The translations under genes were made by a program, and so were the position numbers. From Prostheceraeus crozeri (taxonomy: Eukaryota > Platyhelminthes > Polycladida > Euryleptidae), in assembly GCA_907163375.1 (NCBI GenBank), contig CAJQUW010011046.1, positions 1 to 64,000 on the forward strand: 64,000 nucleotides of DNA. The letters run 5' to 3'. Below, piece by piece: positions 21,328 to 30,067 of the stretch. The notes beneath the pieces were generated by a model. It worked only from the letters and a program-made list of their open reading frames with translations, did no database searches and had not been told where the DNA came from. Position 1 is the first letter of the stretch. The number at the start of each line of letters is the position of its first letter.

Positions 21328-22521
21328 TCACTTTGTTTTCCAAAACACTAAAGTTACGAGGGATTTAGTATCTTTCACATGGATGCACTCTTGTAAACCA
21401 TTGGTAATTTTGATAGCAATAGAGGGTATAGTTTGTTTGACGACTGGATGATAGAAAATAGATTCAAACATCTTCTCGACTATTCCATATGAAGCGTCTT
21501 TATCATGAATGAAATCACGTAAAATGTATTCTTTTTTCTCGCCAACAGAAATAGGAAGAATCAAATCACTTTGAATGTAAAGGTGCTGTTCATGTTTATC
21601 AAGTGTCATTGGTGTTTCTATACCAATCGTATGCGCAGCAGTAAACACAGTTTGTAGCATTGAAAAGCCAAAGAGTTTTTTCAAATTTTTACTCAATTGA
21701 CATTGAATGTCATCACCCAGTTTCAGAACAACGCGTTGATTTTCAATTGAAAACGAAATGTGGTGTGTCTTTACATCATATTTACTTTTCATCACATGCT
21801 TCAACTTCTGTTGTATATAAGGATTTACTACATGAATGAAGCTTTCAACTGTATGATATAGACGCGGCATTATATTGATAGCAACTTTAGATTCTTCATA
21901 AGACTGGTAAATTTTCTTGATGCGATCGCCATAGATGTCCACCCACCATTCATCATTAACTGAATCAGCTTTAGTGTGATATTCATGAGAAGCATACACC
22001 ACACCGCTTCCAATAATAGGTGTATAATGTCTTACAAAATGACGCAAGGTTGGAGAGAAATAAACTGTAAGTTTGTCATTATATTTCTGAATAACCAACT
22101 TATTTTTGTCCGCCATAATTTTCTCTCCATACTTCTTACCCACAGTCTCATTCCATCGTTTTACTAACTCAATAAGTGATAAAGGTTGAACACCACGCTT
22201 TTTCAAAATGATGCGTTCTTCATATTCTACAACATCTTCATCAAATATTTTAAATCTATAATGAAATTTGTTGATTCGATTTGAATAAACTTTTCTAACA
22301 TTTGCAGTAGCAATTGACGTTAGATGTAGTCCATGGCCAAAACCGAGATGTGGATAGAATTCATTATCCAACCTCAGTGTAAGACCTTTAGTAAAAGAAT
22401 GAAAGCGAAGGAACTGTCTCCCACTCCAATGATAGATAGTAAACTCATAAGCTTTCTGATTTTTATTCTTCATGATGGAAGTTGAATGCATTAATAATTT
22501 TCTCATTCCCAAATGGTTCAT
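21328..22521 (-). CDS. Minor-capsid (penton-like) open frame, distal part of block
   Basis: A 397-residue frame rich in beta-type sequence, with no membrane segment. Its C-terminal third (LHLYIQSDLILP, then EYILRDFIHDKDASYG) matches in style and position the VGDVEAPLL region of the neighbouring frame, so it belongs to a second related penton-like module. In Polintons the minor capsid protein forms the five-fold vertices with the major capsid protein. The 21.3-24.1 kb block looks like two tandem diverged modules with about two breaks; frame limits do not match module limits. Unusual for Polintons, which normally have one. Confidence 0.6.
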   Translation of the reverse strand: MNHLGMRKLLMHSTSIMKNKNQKAYEFTIYHWSGRQFLRFHSFTKGLTLRLDNEFYPHLGFGHGLHLTSIATANVRKVYSNRINKFHYRFKIFDEDVVEYEERIILKKRGVQPLSLIELVKRWNETVGKKYGEKIMADKNKLVIQKYNDKLTVYFSPTLRHFVRHYTPIIGSGVVYASHEYHTKADSVNDEWWVDIYGDRIKKIYQSYEESKVAINIMPRLYHTVESFIHVVNPYIQQKLKHVMKSKYDVKTHHISFSIENQRVVLKLGDDIQCQLSKNLKKLFGFSMLQTVFTAAHTIGIETPMTLDKHEQHLYIQSDLILPISVGEKKEYILRDFIHDKDASYGIVEKMFESIFYHPVVKQTIPSIAIKITNGLQECIHVKDTKSLVTLVFWKTK

Positions 22522-23698
22522 AAGAATCTGATTTTATCTGAATCCATTCATAGTTCCACTTTCCATCTGATGTTAAATTGTATGGGAACTGGAATGCATT
22601 ATTCATCGTTATTCCATCATGGGTGCGAGGAGTCAATATCATTTCTTCCAAATCATTCACATTCTGAATATTGCTATCATAGCAAATACTAGAAACGCCA
22701 ACCTCCCATTCACCTTCTAAATGTAGTGGGAGATTTAATTCTACTCGATAGTCTGATGGTTTATTTTTGGGAAATTTATTCATAGAAGCATTACTGGGCA
22801 AGTAGATTAGAAACGAGTCCTTATTTTCACTTTCCATATTATTCACATTGGAAAAATATATTAGCATACGTTTGCATTGACTCTTCATTCGGAAATGGAG
22901 TGTTATACTTGTCACAGCATCTTTATGAAAAGGAATCAACGCACCAGCATCGTCATAAATGGCAATATCAATTTGTGGGATGTAGTTTGATTTCAGCTTT
23001 GTATCATGCACTTTCTTGAAAGTATGCTCAGATAAAATACTGCAGCTTTTTGGCTGGTATGGTATCATTGCTAGCAATGGAGCTTCAACATCTCCCACAC
23101 GTACATCTTCACCAATATTGGAATACTCGTATATCTGAAAATAGTTAATACGACGCGATAGCGACATGTCTGCGCTAGCTTTGGTCACACTACCACTTTT
23201 AAAGATATTTTGATCAAAACCCAAAATGTCCATTAGAGTTTTATCCATAATTAGTTCAATAACTTTTCCACTTATAGTGAGAGACAAAACACCTTCTTTT
23301 TCAGAAAATGAAATATGTTGCTCATTAATCACTTCATTTAAATAATCTACAACCAATTTAACCGAAGTAATGATGCGAGGCATCAACACTCTTGTTTCAT
23401 GTAAGATACCACCGAAAGGCTCTACACACTTTCTGTATAAAGATACGGCCCATTCTGTATCAAATTGATTTGGCCTTTCACATGGTAAATGTTGCATATC
23501 AGATTTTCCATGAACAGCTGCAGAACGATGTCGTAAGAACTGATGAAAATCTTTTGAACAAACTAATACTAGATCATCATCATTTAATTTACTTATTGCA
23601 ATATGATTAGATGATTTGATATAAGTCAATGTTGCCACTTGTTTACCATCAACTCGAAGGAGATAATTAAATTTCTTCAATAATCCAATCTTTCTCAA
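22463..23698 (-). CDS. Minor-capsid (penton-like) open frame, middle of block
   Basis: A 411-residue frame. It contains LGFDQNIF (about residue 160), a jelly-roll-like stretch with YSNIGEDVRVGDVEAPLL and the ITLHFRMKSQ segment seen in Polinton penton-like proteins, then an N-terminal-type motif FLIYLPSNASMNKFPKN and LEGEWEVGVSSICYD. The last two are the usual start of such proteins, showing two modules in tandem. Part of a block with about two breaks. Confidence 0.7.
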   Translation of the reverse strand: MRKIGLLKKFNYLLRVDGKQVATLTYIKSSNHIAISKLNDDDLVLVCSKDFHQFLRHRSAAVHGKSDMQHLPCERPNQFDTEWAVSLYRKCVEPFGGILHETRVLMPRIITSVKLVVDYLNEVINEQHISFSEKEGVLSLTISGKVIELIMDKTLMDILGFDQNIFKSGSVTKASADMSLSRRINYFQIYEYSNIGEDVRVGDVEAPLLAMIPYQPKSCSILSEHTFKKVHDTKLKSNYIPQIDIAIYDDAGALIPFHKDAVTSITLHFRMKSQCKRMLIYFSNVNNMESENKDSFLIYLPSNASMNKFPKNKPSDYRVELNLPLHLEGEWEVGVSSICYDSNIQNVNDLEEMILTPRTHDGITMNNAFQFPYNLTSDGKWNYEWIQIKSDSYEPFGNEKIINAFNFHHEE

Positions 23699-24062
23699 CT
23701 ACATGATGTACATAATTATGATCATCATTGTGCGGAGTAAATTGGACAATATGTTTACACGCTTTATTCAAGAAATCATATATAAAATTTTTACATGATA
23801 AGAGATCTTTCTTTGGCCACTGTGGAATGTATACTCGGCACCCCCTTTCACATTGGTAAGCAGCTGTACGTCTCATATTAATAGTCATCACCTCATGATC
23901 AAAAGTATAGACACAGTTGCTATAAACAAGTTGAGTGACACCCACTTCCCAATTTCCATTTAGCTGTTGTGTATGATCAATGGGAGTAGAAAAGAGTGCG
24001 GCTCGATTACTAGCAAATCTCTTTGTAGCCGCATTGCTAAGCAAAATATGATAAAACGACAT
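23667..24062 (-). CDS. Minor-capsid (penton-like) open frame, first part of block
   Basis: A 131-residue frame starting MSFYHILLSNAATKRFASN with LNGNWEVGVTQLVYS soon after, the standard beginning of a Polinton penton-like protein (xLPSNaS, then L.G.WEVG). It is divergent from the plus-strand 24098 gene, with about 35 nt between start codons. Confidence 0.65.
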   Translation of the reverse strand: MSFYHILLSNAATKRFASNRAALFSTPIDHTQQLNGNWEVGVTQLVYSNCVYTFDHEVMTINMRRTAAYQCERGCRVYIPQWPKKDLLSCKNFIYDFLNKACKHIVQFTPHNDDHNYVHHVVEKDWIIEEI

Positions 24063-24097
24063 TTTTATATTGCTGATCTGCGACTTTGCATAACATC

Positions 24098-24454
24098 ATG
24101 AAGACTTGGATTTTGGACTCTCTACAATATATCAGAGTTGATCGTGATGGAAACGTACACTTCAAAAATTCTCATGGTCATACATCAAGAGGTATTACAT
24201 TAACATGGCGACAATTTGTCAACCTCAATGATATCATGAGGGATTTGGAATATTTTGAAACATTAAGATTCATCTCCTTGGGTGATCAAGTTTGGCTTCA
24301 ACATTACAGAAATGAAATTCAAATCTGCCATTCTCATTCCGCAAACTGTTTCTCATTTCGCAAATACAATTGGGAGAAGTATAGAAGATACATACATCGC
24401 TCCATCATGACATTTATTCGTCGTGAGTTCATCGCCCTACTATGCAAATCTTAA
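24098..24454 (+). CDS. Possible PC4-like protein, copy 1 (118 aa)
   Basis: Starts MKTWILDSLQYIRVDRDGNV. Two similar halves each have short beta-like segments (VHFKNSHG; VWLQHYRNEIQICHS) followed by a helix with an aromatic anchor (TWRQFVNLND; YNWEKYRRYIHRSI). This layout resembles the PC4/Sub1 single-strand-binding fold in double form, but the match is by eye only. It is a tandem paralogue of the next gene and lies directly upstream of the TBP-like gene, which would fit a transcription role. The first ATG after the TTG-initiated open frame was chosen. Confidence 0.5.
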   Translation: MKTWILDSLQYIRVDRDGNVHFKNSHGHTSRGITLTWRQFVNLNDIMRDLEYFETLRFISLGDQVWLQHYRNEIQICHSHSANCFSFRKYNWEKYRRYIHRSIMTFIRREFIALLCKS

Positions 24455-24476
24455 TCAGACATGACTATCACGCACC

Positions 24477-25127
24477 ATGAGTTGGAAATTAGATTCCCTA
24501 CAACGTATTGAAACGGATCATGATCGAAACGTCTATTTCAAAGATTCAACTGGAAATGTGAGAAGAGAGTTTGCTTTATCTTATCGTCATTTTCAATCTC
24601 TACATCATATCATGAAGGATTTGAAATACTTCTATATGAAAAGACATTCACGTATTGGAAATCGCATCTGGCTGCGCGTCAACAATCGGCGAATTCAACT
24701 CTATCATTCCCAACTTCATACTAACTTCACATTTCATCAAGGTAGTTGGGAAAAGTATAAAAGGAAGGTACATCGCTCAATTTACTCATTCTTTCATCAT
24801 GAAGCGCCATCGCTACACCATCGTCAACATTCTCCGTCGCTTCAGACTCTACACCAAAATCGATCTCACAACATTACACCAACACCTTCCAAACAGCAAG
24901 TATTACCCGGGCCGACCTCAAATGTTAGTGGTGAAGATGAACAATTCACGGAATCTTCAACTCTTCCCAAATGGGACTGTACAGATTCTCGGCGCCCTTT
25001 CTCATTCATCGGCGCAGTCAATGCGCTTAGAGCTACAGAGACTACTACGTCGGATATGGAAGAGGGAGAGGTGTGTGATGTCGAATCTGACTGTGGACAA
25101 TATGGTGATCTCTACTCAATTGAGTGA
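24477..25127 (+). CDS. Possible PC4-like protein, copy 2, with overlapping tail (216 aa)
   Basis: The first 107 residues parallel copy 1 (LDSLQRIETDHDRNVYFKDS, IWLRVNNRRIQLYHS, SWEKYKRKVHRSI). The remaining 109 residues are low-complexity, His/Ser/Thr-rich and then acidic (DMEEGEVCDVESDCG). They run through the TBP-like gene in another frame. The conserved part ends exactly where the TBP-like ATG begins, so the tail may be fortuitous or true overprinting. Confidence 0.5.
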   Translation: MSWKLDSLQRIETDHDRNVYFKDSTGNVRREFALSYRHFQSLHHIMKDLKYFYMKRHSRIGNRIWLRVNNRRIQLYHSQLHTNFTFHQGSWEKYKRKVHRSIYSFFHHEAPSLHHRQHSPSLQTLHQNRSHNITPTPSKQQVLPGPTSNVSGEDEQFTESSTLPKWDCTDSRRPFSFIGAVNALRATETTTSDMEEGEVCDVESDCGQYGDLYSIE

Positions 25128-25344
25128 AAGGGTATCATTTTTGAAGATTCGTACCAGCAGTTACAATTTGTGTTATGAACCCGAACTTTTTCCTGCAGCT
25201 CTCATTAGTTGTTGGTTACCTGTGCATGTGGCGATCTTTCATAATAGTAAAGTGATCATTACTGGACTAAAATCTCATGTACAAGCAAATGTGATCCTAG
25301 ACTATCTCATTGAGTATGTACGTACCCAGCGGATTGTAAAATAA
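24799..25344 (+). CDS. TATA-binding-protein homologue (181 aa)
   Basis: Two TBP-type repeats of about 80 residues. Repeat 1 has YTIVNILRRFRLYTKIDL, then KYYPGRPQ, LQLFPNGTVQILGA. Repeat 2 has VDNMVISTQL, then YEPELFPAALIS and VAIFHNSKVIITGLKS. YEPELFP and the iF.sgKvviTGaks pattern are hallmarks of eukaryotic and archaeal TBP cores, and the length equals a bare core of about 180 residues. The ATG 24799 was chosen because everything before it is dispensable shadow sequence. It would bind TATA boxes and direct RNA polymerase to the element's own promoters, several of which have clear TATA boxes. Some phenylalanines that kink DNA in TBP are replaced, so binding preference may differ. The poly(A) signal AATAAA overlaps the stop codon. 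TBP is not in the standard Polinton gene set known to me. Confidence 0.88.
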   Translation: MKRHRYTIVNILRRFRLYTKIDLTTLHQHLPNSKYYPGRPQMLVVKMNNSRNLQLFPNGTVQILGALSHSSAQSMRLELQRLLRRIWKRERCVMSNLTVDNMVISTQLSERVSFLKIRTSSYNLCYEPELFPAALISCWLPVHVAIFHNSKVIITGLKSHVQANVILDYLIEYVRTQRIVK

Positions 25345-25375
25345 AAAACATTTTTTCCAACATGATGTTTTTATT
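25340..25375. terminator. Convergent poly(A) signals overlapping stop codons
   Basis: Plus AATAAA at 25340-25345 overlaps the TBP-like stop codon; minus AATAAA at 25370-25375 overlaps the protease stop codon. Only 26 nt separate the two genes. Confidence 0.65.
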
Positions 25376-25832
25376 TCAAATCATGATAGAACTTACAAAT
25401 CATTTTTTCATTAGAGGATGGATTACATGAAAAGTTTTGAATAATAGATGCAAATCCAGATACATGTAAACGTTTTAAGATGAAGTACAGTACAAAAGCA
25501 CCACACGTTGATGAAAGTGGATGTTGTAGTATGCGTTCATTTCGCTGATATTGACGCGTATGTTTTCTCAACCACTGCTGTGTTGGTATATTTGGAGGTT
25601 GAGCAAGAGAGTCAAATAGTTCACCACGTCGGTCTTCTCCAATAAAGATCGCTTTCCAATGCTCACCGCCTAAATTCTGAGAATGAGTGTTTAGCACAAT
25701 AAAGATGGGATAGTGATTTACTGCAGGTGGTAAGGTATCGAGTGAATAGACATTATCGAAAGCTTTCAACGTCGCTTCGTCTGCATTACGCTGCACTTTA
25801 GTCTTAATATCGTCAGCAGTCAACCAACTCAT
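25371..25832 (-). CDS. Adenain-like cysteine protease of Polinton 1
   Basis: Virion maturation protease of the adenovirus/Ulp1 fold. The catalytic set is visible: His in GGEHWKAIF, Asp in GELFDSLAQ, Gln in RILQHPLSS and Cys in STCGAFVLYF. The length of 153 residues is typical. The ATG overlaps the stop of the upstream major-capsid gene (TGATG), implying a co-transcribed virion block. Confidence 0.9.
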   Translation of the reverse strand: MSWLTADDIKTKVQRNADEATLKAFDNVYSLDTLPPAVNHYPIFIVLNTHSQNLGGEHWKAIFIGEDRRGELFDSLAQPPNIPTQQWLRKHTRQYQRNERILQHPLSSTCGAFVLYFILKRLHVSGFASIIQNFSCNPSSNEKMICKFYHDLK

Positions 25833-27109
25833 CAACGATTATACTGAAGAATCACGTCACGATACTTTGTAATTTCAATATTTGAATCGAAGACTGCATA
25901 AATTAATACATTGATCGTCTCAGGTAGTGTTCTTTTGAACGTCAAATCCAAACGAATATTATGAGGCACGTTCGCTTGACGATAGGGTGCACTAATATCG
26001 CTGTCAGCAGTCAAATCAAATGCATAAATAGTATATCCACTCTTAAACTCTTTCATAGTCAGTCCGTTGGTGTCATCCGTATTGTAAAAGCCAAAGACAT
26101 CCATAAAATCAACATAACTGCGCATAAATTGATCCGAAGCAAAATCTGGTTTGTAGGGTGGACCAGGATGACTCACACCATTTACACGTAAAGCAATTTC
26201 ACTTAACTGATTGTGTTTAAAATTGAAAGGATTCTTCTTTATATTACCATTAAATGCATCATTTTCAACCATTGCCACCATGAGGAGATTCGGTGCTTCC
26301 GATGGAAAGAGGCCATCTTTCATGAAACTCTTTTGATCTTTCGGAATTGTAAAGGTGAGAAGCTTTGTATGCTGAACGGGGTAAATGGCATTTTGGCGGT
26401 TAAGACCTTCAGCATGTCCTCTAATGACACTTGGATTCGGTACTACTCGACGAATGTAAAGTGCAATATCTTCCACATGAATTCTAAAATTGTCAACTTT
26501 AGCAAATGCATTCAGCGCAAATTCAGGCTTATTCAATGTCAGCTTGAGTCGCATGCTGGTATTACAGAGTAAAAATTTTGACTGTCTAAAGAAGTCTAAA
26601 TTCAGCGGACCATATAGCTGACATACTTTACTATCTTTAATCATAGCAGATCGCTTTACAAAGCCACTGTTTGTTTCAACATCAAATTTTCCTGCTTCAT
26701 CTCTGTACCATCCCTTGGCTTCCATATGACTTTTTTGTGCTGCTGGATGAAACTGTGATACATGATTGAAATATGATTTATAGGGATAATCGCTTTGACC
26801 ACCTTCCACCTGCTGCTCTCCAATCGTTAGAGAAACATCGCGAAGTAATGTAGTCAATGGTAAATTGTTCAGCCCAACTTTATGTGTATCGTCAATAGCA
26901 GTTCCATCTGCTTGCTGAATTCTAAACCTCAAATCAACCATCGCATAACTCAAATCTATGTAGTCATCACTACCACCAGGAATAACAAATTCAATGGGGC
27001 CAGCATTCTCAGCTGTTCGAGGATGATAATCTACAATACTTGAACTAAGAATATCTGTCTGTATGGCTTGTTGATCAAACAAACAAAACCCGGAAGTTTT
27101 ACACTCCAT
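25832..27109 (-). CDS. Major capsid protein (double jelly roll) of Polinton 1
   Basis: A 425-residue protein of the Polinton hexon-like family. It shows the family's early GPIEFVIPG, YIDLSYAMVDLRFRI and DVSLTIGEQQV, then YPYKSYFN, LNLDFFRQSKFLL, and the late GYTIYAFDLT and LPETINVLIYAVFD segments. It forms capsid pseudo-hexamers. Open from end to end, between the basic virion protein and the protease in the usual order. Confidence 0.92.
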   Translation of the reverse strand: MECKTSGFCLFDQQAIQTDILSSSIVDYHPRTAENAGPIEFVIPGGSDDYIDLSYAMVDLRFRIQQADGTAIDDTHKVGLNNLPLTTLLRDVSLTIGEQQVEGGQSDYPYKSYFNHVSQFHPAAQKSHMEAKGWYRDEAGKFDVETNSGFVKRSAMIKDSKVCQLYGPLNLDFFRQSKFLLCNTSMRLKLTLNKPEFALNAFAKVDNFRIHVEDIALYIRRVVPNPSVIRGHAEGLNRQNAIYPVQHTKLLTFTIPKDQKSFMKDGLFPSEAPNLLMVAMVENDAFNGNIKKNPFNFKHNQLSEIALRVNGVSHPGPPYKPDFASDQFMRSYVDFMDVFGFYNTDDTNGLTMKEFKSGYTIYAFDLTADSDISAPYRQANVPHNIRLDLTFKRTLPETINVLIYAVFDSNIEITKYRDVILQYNR

Positions 27110-27111
27110 GA

Positions 27112-27567
27112 TTAGAAGTTATAGCAGCGTCGTCGTTTAGCGCCTGATGAATGATTAGAGCCTCTGCGACGTTTGCGTGAATGCCTTTTGACTGAAGATC
27201 GCACCTTACCAGCTCCGCGATGTTTCCTCCTTCCTTTATTCATTCGTTTAGGCGATTTCTTTCCTTGAGTAACACCAGCAAAGGTCTGCTTCAATGTTTT
27301 TAAACCGCGTTCCTTCCCACGATTCAACAAACTGCTCTTAAAACTTCTACCTCTGGAAAGATCACTAGCAACATCACCAGCAAAGCCAACGGCATTACTT
27401 AAAACATTTCGTTTTAAAGATCTTCCGACATTGGATATGAGAGGTGCTACAACAGATTTCAGTGCACCAAGTATGCTACCTCCACGTTGGCGGCGAGCGC
27501 CGATGTAAATTTGTCCTCCACCACTTACATAGGAGGGTCGTGAATAAAATGAGGCAGTTGGATTCAT
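27112..27567 (-). CDS. Basic virion protein (151 aa), pVI/core-like
   Basis: An N-terminal Gly/Arg region (GGGQIYIGARRQRGG) leads into an amphipathic segment (ILGALKSVVAPLISNVGR), followed by a very basic tail (KKSPKRMNKGRRKHRG; KRHSRKRRRG). Polintons usually carry such a gene just upstream of the major capsid gene. By analogy with adenovirus pVI/pVII it may lyse membranes or condense DNA. The family assignment is by position and composition. Confidence 0.7.
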   Translation of the reverse strand: MNPTASFYSRPSYVSGGGQIYIGARRQRGGSILGALKSVVAPLISNVGRSLKRNVLSNAVGFAGDVASDLSRGRSFKSSLLNRGKERGLKTLKQTFAGVTQGKKSPKRMNKGRRKHRGAGKVRSSVKRHSRKRRRGSNHSSGAKRRRCYNF

Positions 27568-27608
27568 AGCTCAAACCCTAAACATTGTTAGTTACAACTT
27601 TGCATGAA

Positions 27609-28465
27609 TCACTGTCGATCACTTAGATGAAAGATGTTGGCACGACGCATCCAAGAGTTCATACTTGAAGGATAACCAGTCCATTTAACAAGACACCATT
27701 CTTCACCTTGCCGTTTTTTACATCGAATGATTTTCTCTACCAAATATGTTTCACTTTCAGTGACTACCTCAATCTCATCGCGGTAAAAGCTACCCTCAAT
27801 TTCTTCATTATCGTAATCTTTCAACTTGTAGGTGGTTGGAGAGTCTTTTTGATTAATCCTTGATACTGTAAATACCTCCTCTGTCCAATTCGGAAGGTAC
27901 CCTTTAGCAAAAACACTTTTCACTTTTGAGATACGAACTTTATCACCAATTTTCACATCACTTTTCACATGAGTGCGTTTACGTTGGAATGATTCGCGCA
28001 CTTTATCTACATTGTCAGCATTTACATCTACTGGTCTGAGTCCAATAGAACGATGGATATCCGACCTTCTCGAAAAATTGTTTGGAATGCTTTTGCTACT
28101 CCTTTCCCTTCTTTAGTTTTTAAAGGTTGAGCCCACGCATAACGCGAGAAAATATCAATGACGGTTAAAATAAAATTATTACCCGAGTTATGTTTTGAAA
28201 TGGAGGCAACATCGCACAAATCTGCTTGCCACTGTTCATCGATGTCATGAACAATATAATGGCGGGTGCGGTACTTCATTTTCGCTTGTTTGTGGAGTGT
28301 ATAGGTAGCCTGACCCTTTAACCATCGTTTCACTTGTGATTGTGGAAGACCACTCGCTTTTGATAATTTCTTGATAGATGCAAATCCTGCCGGATGTTTT
28401 ACATCATAATAGATTGACTTCAAACGTTCAGTCGATGACGACTGACTGTTTTTCCTCCTTCTCAT
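27609..28465 (-). pseudogene. Integrase of Polinton 1 (fossil, broken)
   Basis: Retroviral-type integrase gene remnant. The N-terminal part includes a helix-turn-helix-like SGLPQSQVKRWLKG, the start of the catalytic core (EQWQADLCDVASI) and VIDIFSRYAWAQPLK. The C-terminal part includes an SH3-like segment (KIGDKVRISKVKSVF) and a chromodomain (YLVEKIIRCKKRQGEEWCLV, then WTGYPSSMNSW). The gene in this copy looks broken, with about one break, so this copy is not expected to integrate by itself. Confidence 0.88.
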
Positions 28466-28469
28466 CTTT

Positions 28470-28640
28470 TTGCTTTCTTACCTTTCTACATTTACAACAA
28501 CTGCAGCATTTAGCTTTAGCGGTTTTGCGATCGTGTTCACATTGCTTAGTGGTTTCATTATGAGAGCTGGCTTAGCAAGTGCAAGTGACAACGACATTCA
28601 CCTCTGGCGGCTCATTACATGGCAAGCAACACATCTGCTT
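28470..28640 (-). other. Cys-rich stretch, unassigned
   Basis: Between the integrase and the small virion genes the minus strand encodes Cys clusters in short frames (MCCLPCNEPP; KCCSCCKCRK). It may be part of a small zinc-binding gene; the limits are unclear. Confidence 0.3.
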
Positions 28641-28644
28641 CATA

Positions 28645-29145
28645 TTAATAGTCTGAGAACATGTATTTCCTGGGAGGAGCTGTTTTACGTTTTCCTTTTA
28701 CTAGTTTTAGTGGCGATGTAGATCTACGTCGAGTTCTTCCTCTTGTTTGCTTAGTGAGTGTGGGAGGGGATGTAGCAGGTGACGTCTTAAACCAATTTGT
28801 TGGCATTTTCATCGTCTGAAGCATTGGAGCAGTAGCCACTGTTGAATCAAGTTCTTTCAATGTCTCATTATTCAAAGCAAATTTTGGCACATTATGCTTT
28901 TTCAATAGTTTAAGAAAGTATGTCCAACCAGGTGGAACATAGCCCTGACTGCGCTTTCTACGTGTCGCATACTGAATCAAGTCTTCATAACGTGAAGCAT
29001 CAATCACTTTATTTTCATCTGTGATGATTTCTTCTCTATCATTTACATTGAGATGGGGTTCAATACTATTGAAAAGAGATATGGCATGTGCGCGAGATGC
29101 TAAAGGTGTTGCAGTCGATACAGAGTCACGCATCTTATTCTTCAA
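28645..29145 (-). CDS. Conserved Polinton protein, distal frame (166 aa)
   Basis: It contains SRAHAISLFNSIEPHL, RKRSQGYVPPGWTYFLKLLK and a Thr/Arg/Ser-rich tail (RGRTRRRSTSP). A PPGW..FL.LLKK segment recurs in a conserved Polinton protein encoded next to the ATPase; its role is unknown, perhaps virion assembly. It begins where the 64-residue frame ends, and the two may be related. Confidence 0.5.
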   Translation of the reverse strand: MKNKMRDSVSTATPLASRAHAISLFNSIEPHLNVNDREEIITDENKVIDASRYEDLIQYATRRKRSQGYVPPGWTYFLKLLKKHNVPKFALNNETLKELDSTVATAPMLQTMKMPTNWFKTSPATSPPTLTKQTRGRTRRRSTSPLKLVKGKRKTAPPRKYMFSDY

Positions 29146-29336
29146 GTTTTTAATTGCTCAACAGTTTCCGATTGTAATGACACAGCACGATGTGGATCTT
29201 TGATGTGAACATTTTGCTGATAATCTATTTTTTTCCTATAGATTTGATTTGCAAGAGGTTGCTTTACTTGCTGCATGGCAGTCAATTGTACATATTCATC
29301 CTGAGGAATAACAATCATGCGAGAATAAGAACTCAT
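29142..29336 (-). CDS. Conserved Polinton protein, proximal frame (64 aa)
   Basis: Starts MSSYSRMIVIPQDEYVQL, a typical opening of the ATPase-adjacent Polinton protein. Its ATG overlaps the ATPase stop (ATGA), indicating a tightly packed transcript. Confidence 0.5.
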   Translation of the reverse strand: MSSYSRMIVIPQDEYVQLTAMQQVKQPLANQIYRKKIDYQQNVHIKDPHRAVSLQSETVEQLKT

Positions 29337-29950
29337 AGTTTGTAGATAATCATGGGAGTTTTCAAAATATCACTTCGAAATCTAAATTCTTCCGGACACT
29401 CTTGCGTAAAGTCAATGAATAAGTAACCGTATGGTTTTTCAGTAGCTGCTTGAAAAATTTCAATTAAGGCTTTTGATCCTCTGGGTGCAACTTGTCGCGC
29501 TAAAATTTCAAATTGACTTTTATCTCGCGGATTCTTGAAAATAGCATAATATTGTGTATTCAGGTTTCGTGTACGAGCTTCTTTTCCATCAGGAAACAAA
29601 TTTTGTGTGATATAGATGATAAAGCACCTTTTATGATGTGCTGCGCCAGTGAACATATCTGTAACATCTTTTGAATTCTTACTTTCTTTTAATAAATCAT
29701 CCAATACAACAACATCATTAGACTGAAGTTTATCCACTGCAATAATTCCTTCATGTCGAATAAAGTTGCGACTTTGCAATTCCTGAAACAACGACGGTTG
29801 ATAAATACCATAACACCAAATCACTCGATTGATAGGTTCCTTAAACAACTCCCTTCTTTTATCCAATAAATTCAGCGTGAAAACAGTTTTACCTGCATGA
29901 GATGGACCTGATACAGTCAGAACTTTATCACATTGAAGTCTGAAATCCAT
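29333..29950 (-). CDS. Packaging ATPase (FtsK/HerA, A32-like) of Polinton 1
   Basis: Walker A is GPSHAGKTVF and Walker B VVVLDDLL; a TQNLFPDG segment resembles the sensor region of the viral genome-packaging ATPases. It pumps the element's DNA into capsids. I start at MDFRLQCDKV (29950), which gives a normal distance to Walker A; an upstream in-frame extension to 30037 is hydrophobic and looks like leader sequence. Confidence 0.88.
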   Translation of the reverse strand: MDFRLQCDKVLTVSGPSHAGKTVFTLNLLDKRRELFKEPINRVIWCYGIYQPSLFQELQSRNFIRHEGIIAVDKLQSNDVVVLDDLLKESKNSKDVTDMFTGAAHHKRCFIIYITQNLFPDGKEARTRNLNTQYYAIFKNPRDKSQFEILARQVAPRGSKALIEIFQAATEKPYGYLFIDFTQECPEEFRFRSDILKTPMIIYKL

Positions 29951-30067
29951 TTTATTACTTTGAGACTCAACATTTGCATAATTAACGCTTAGAGCCAAAG
30001 ATATTACCCAATAGGTTGCCCACGGCAGGAGCTTCATTGGAAGTATTGCTGAAAGGAAACCGCCCTT

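Noticed and set aside
25961-26572. Plus-strand frames opposite the Polinton 1 capsid gene
   Set aside because: Antisense shadows of a well-supported gene.
28378-28721. Plus-strand hydrophobic frames near 28.5 kb
   Set aside because: Opposite the Cys-rich minus-strand sequence; apparent membrane segments are antisense artefacts.
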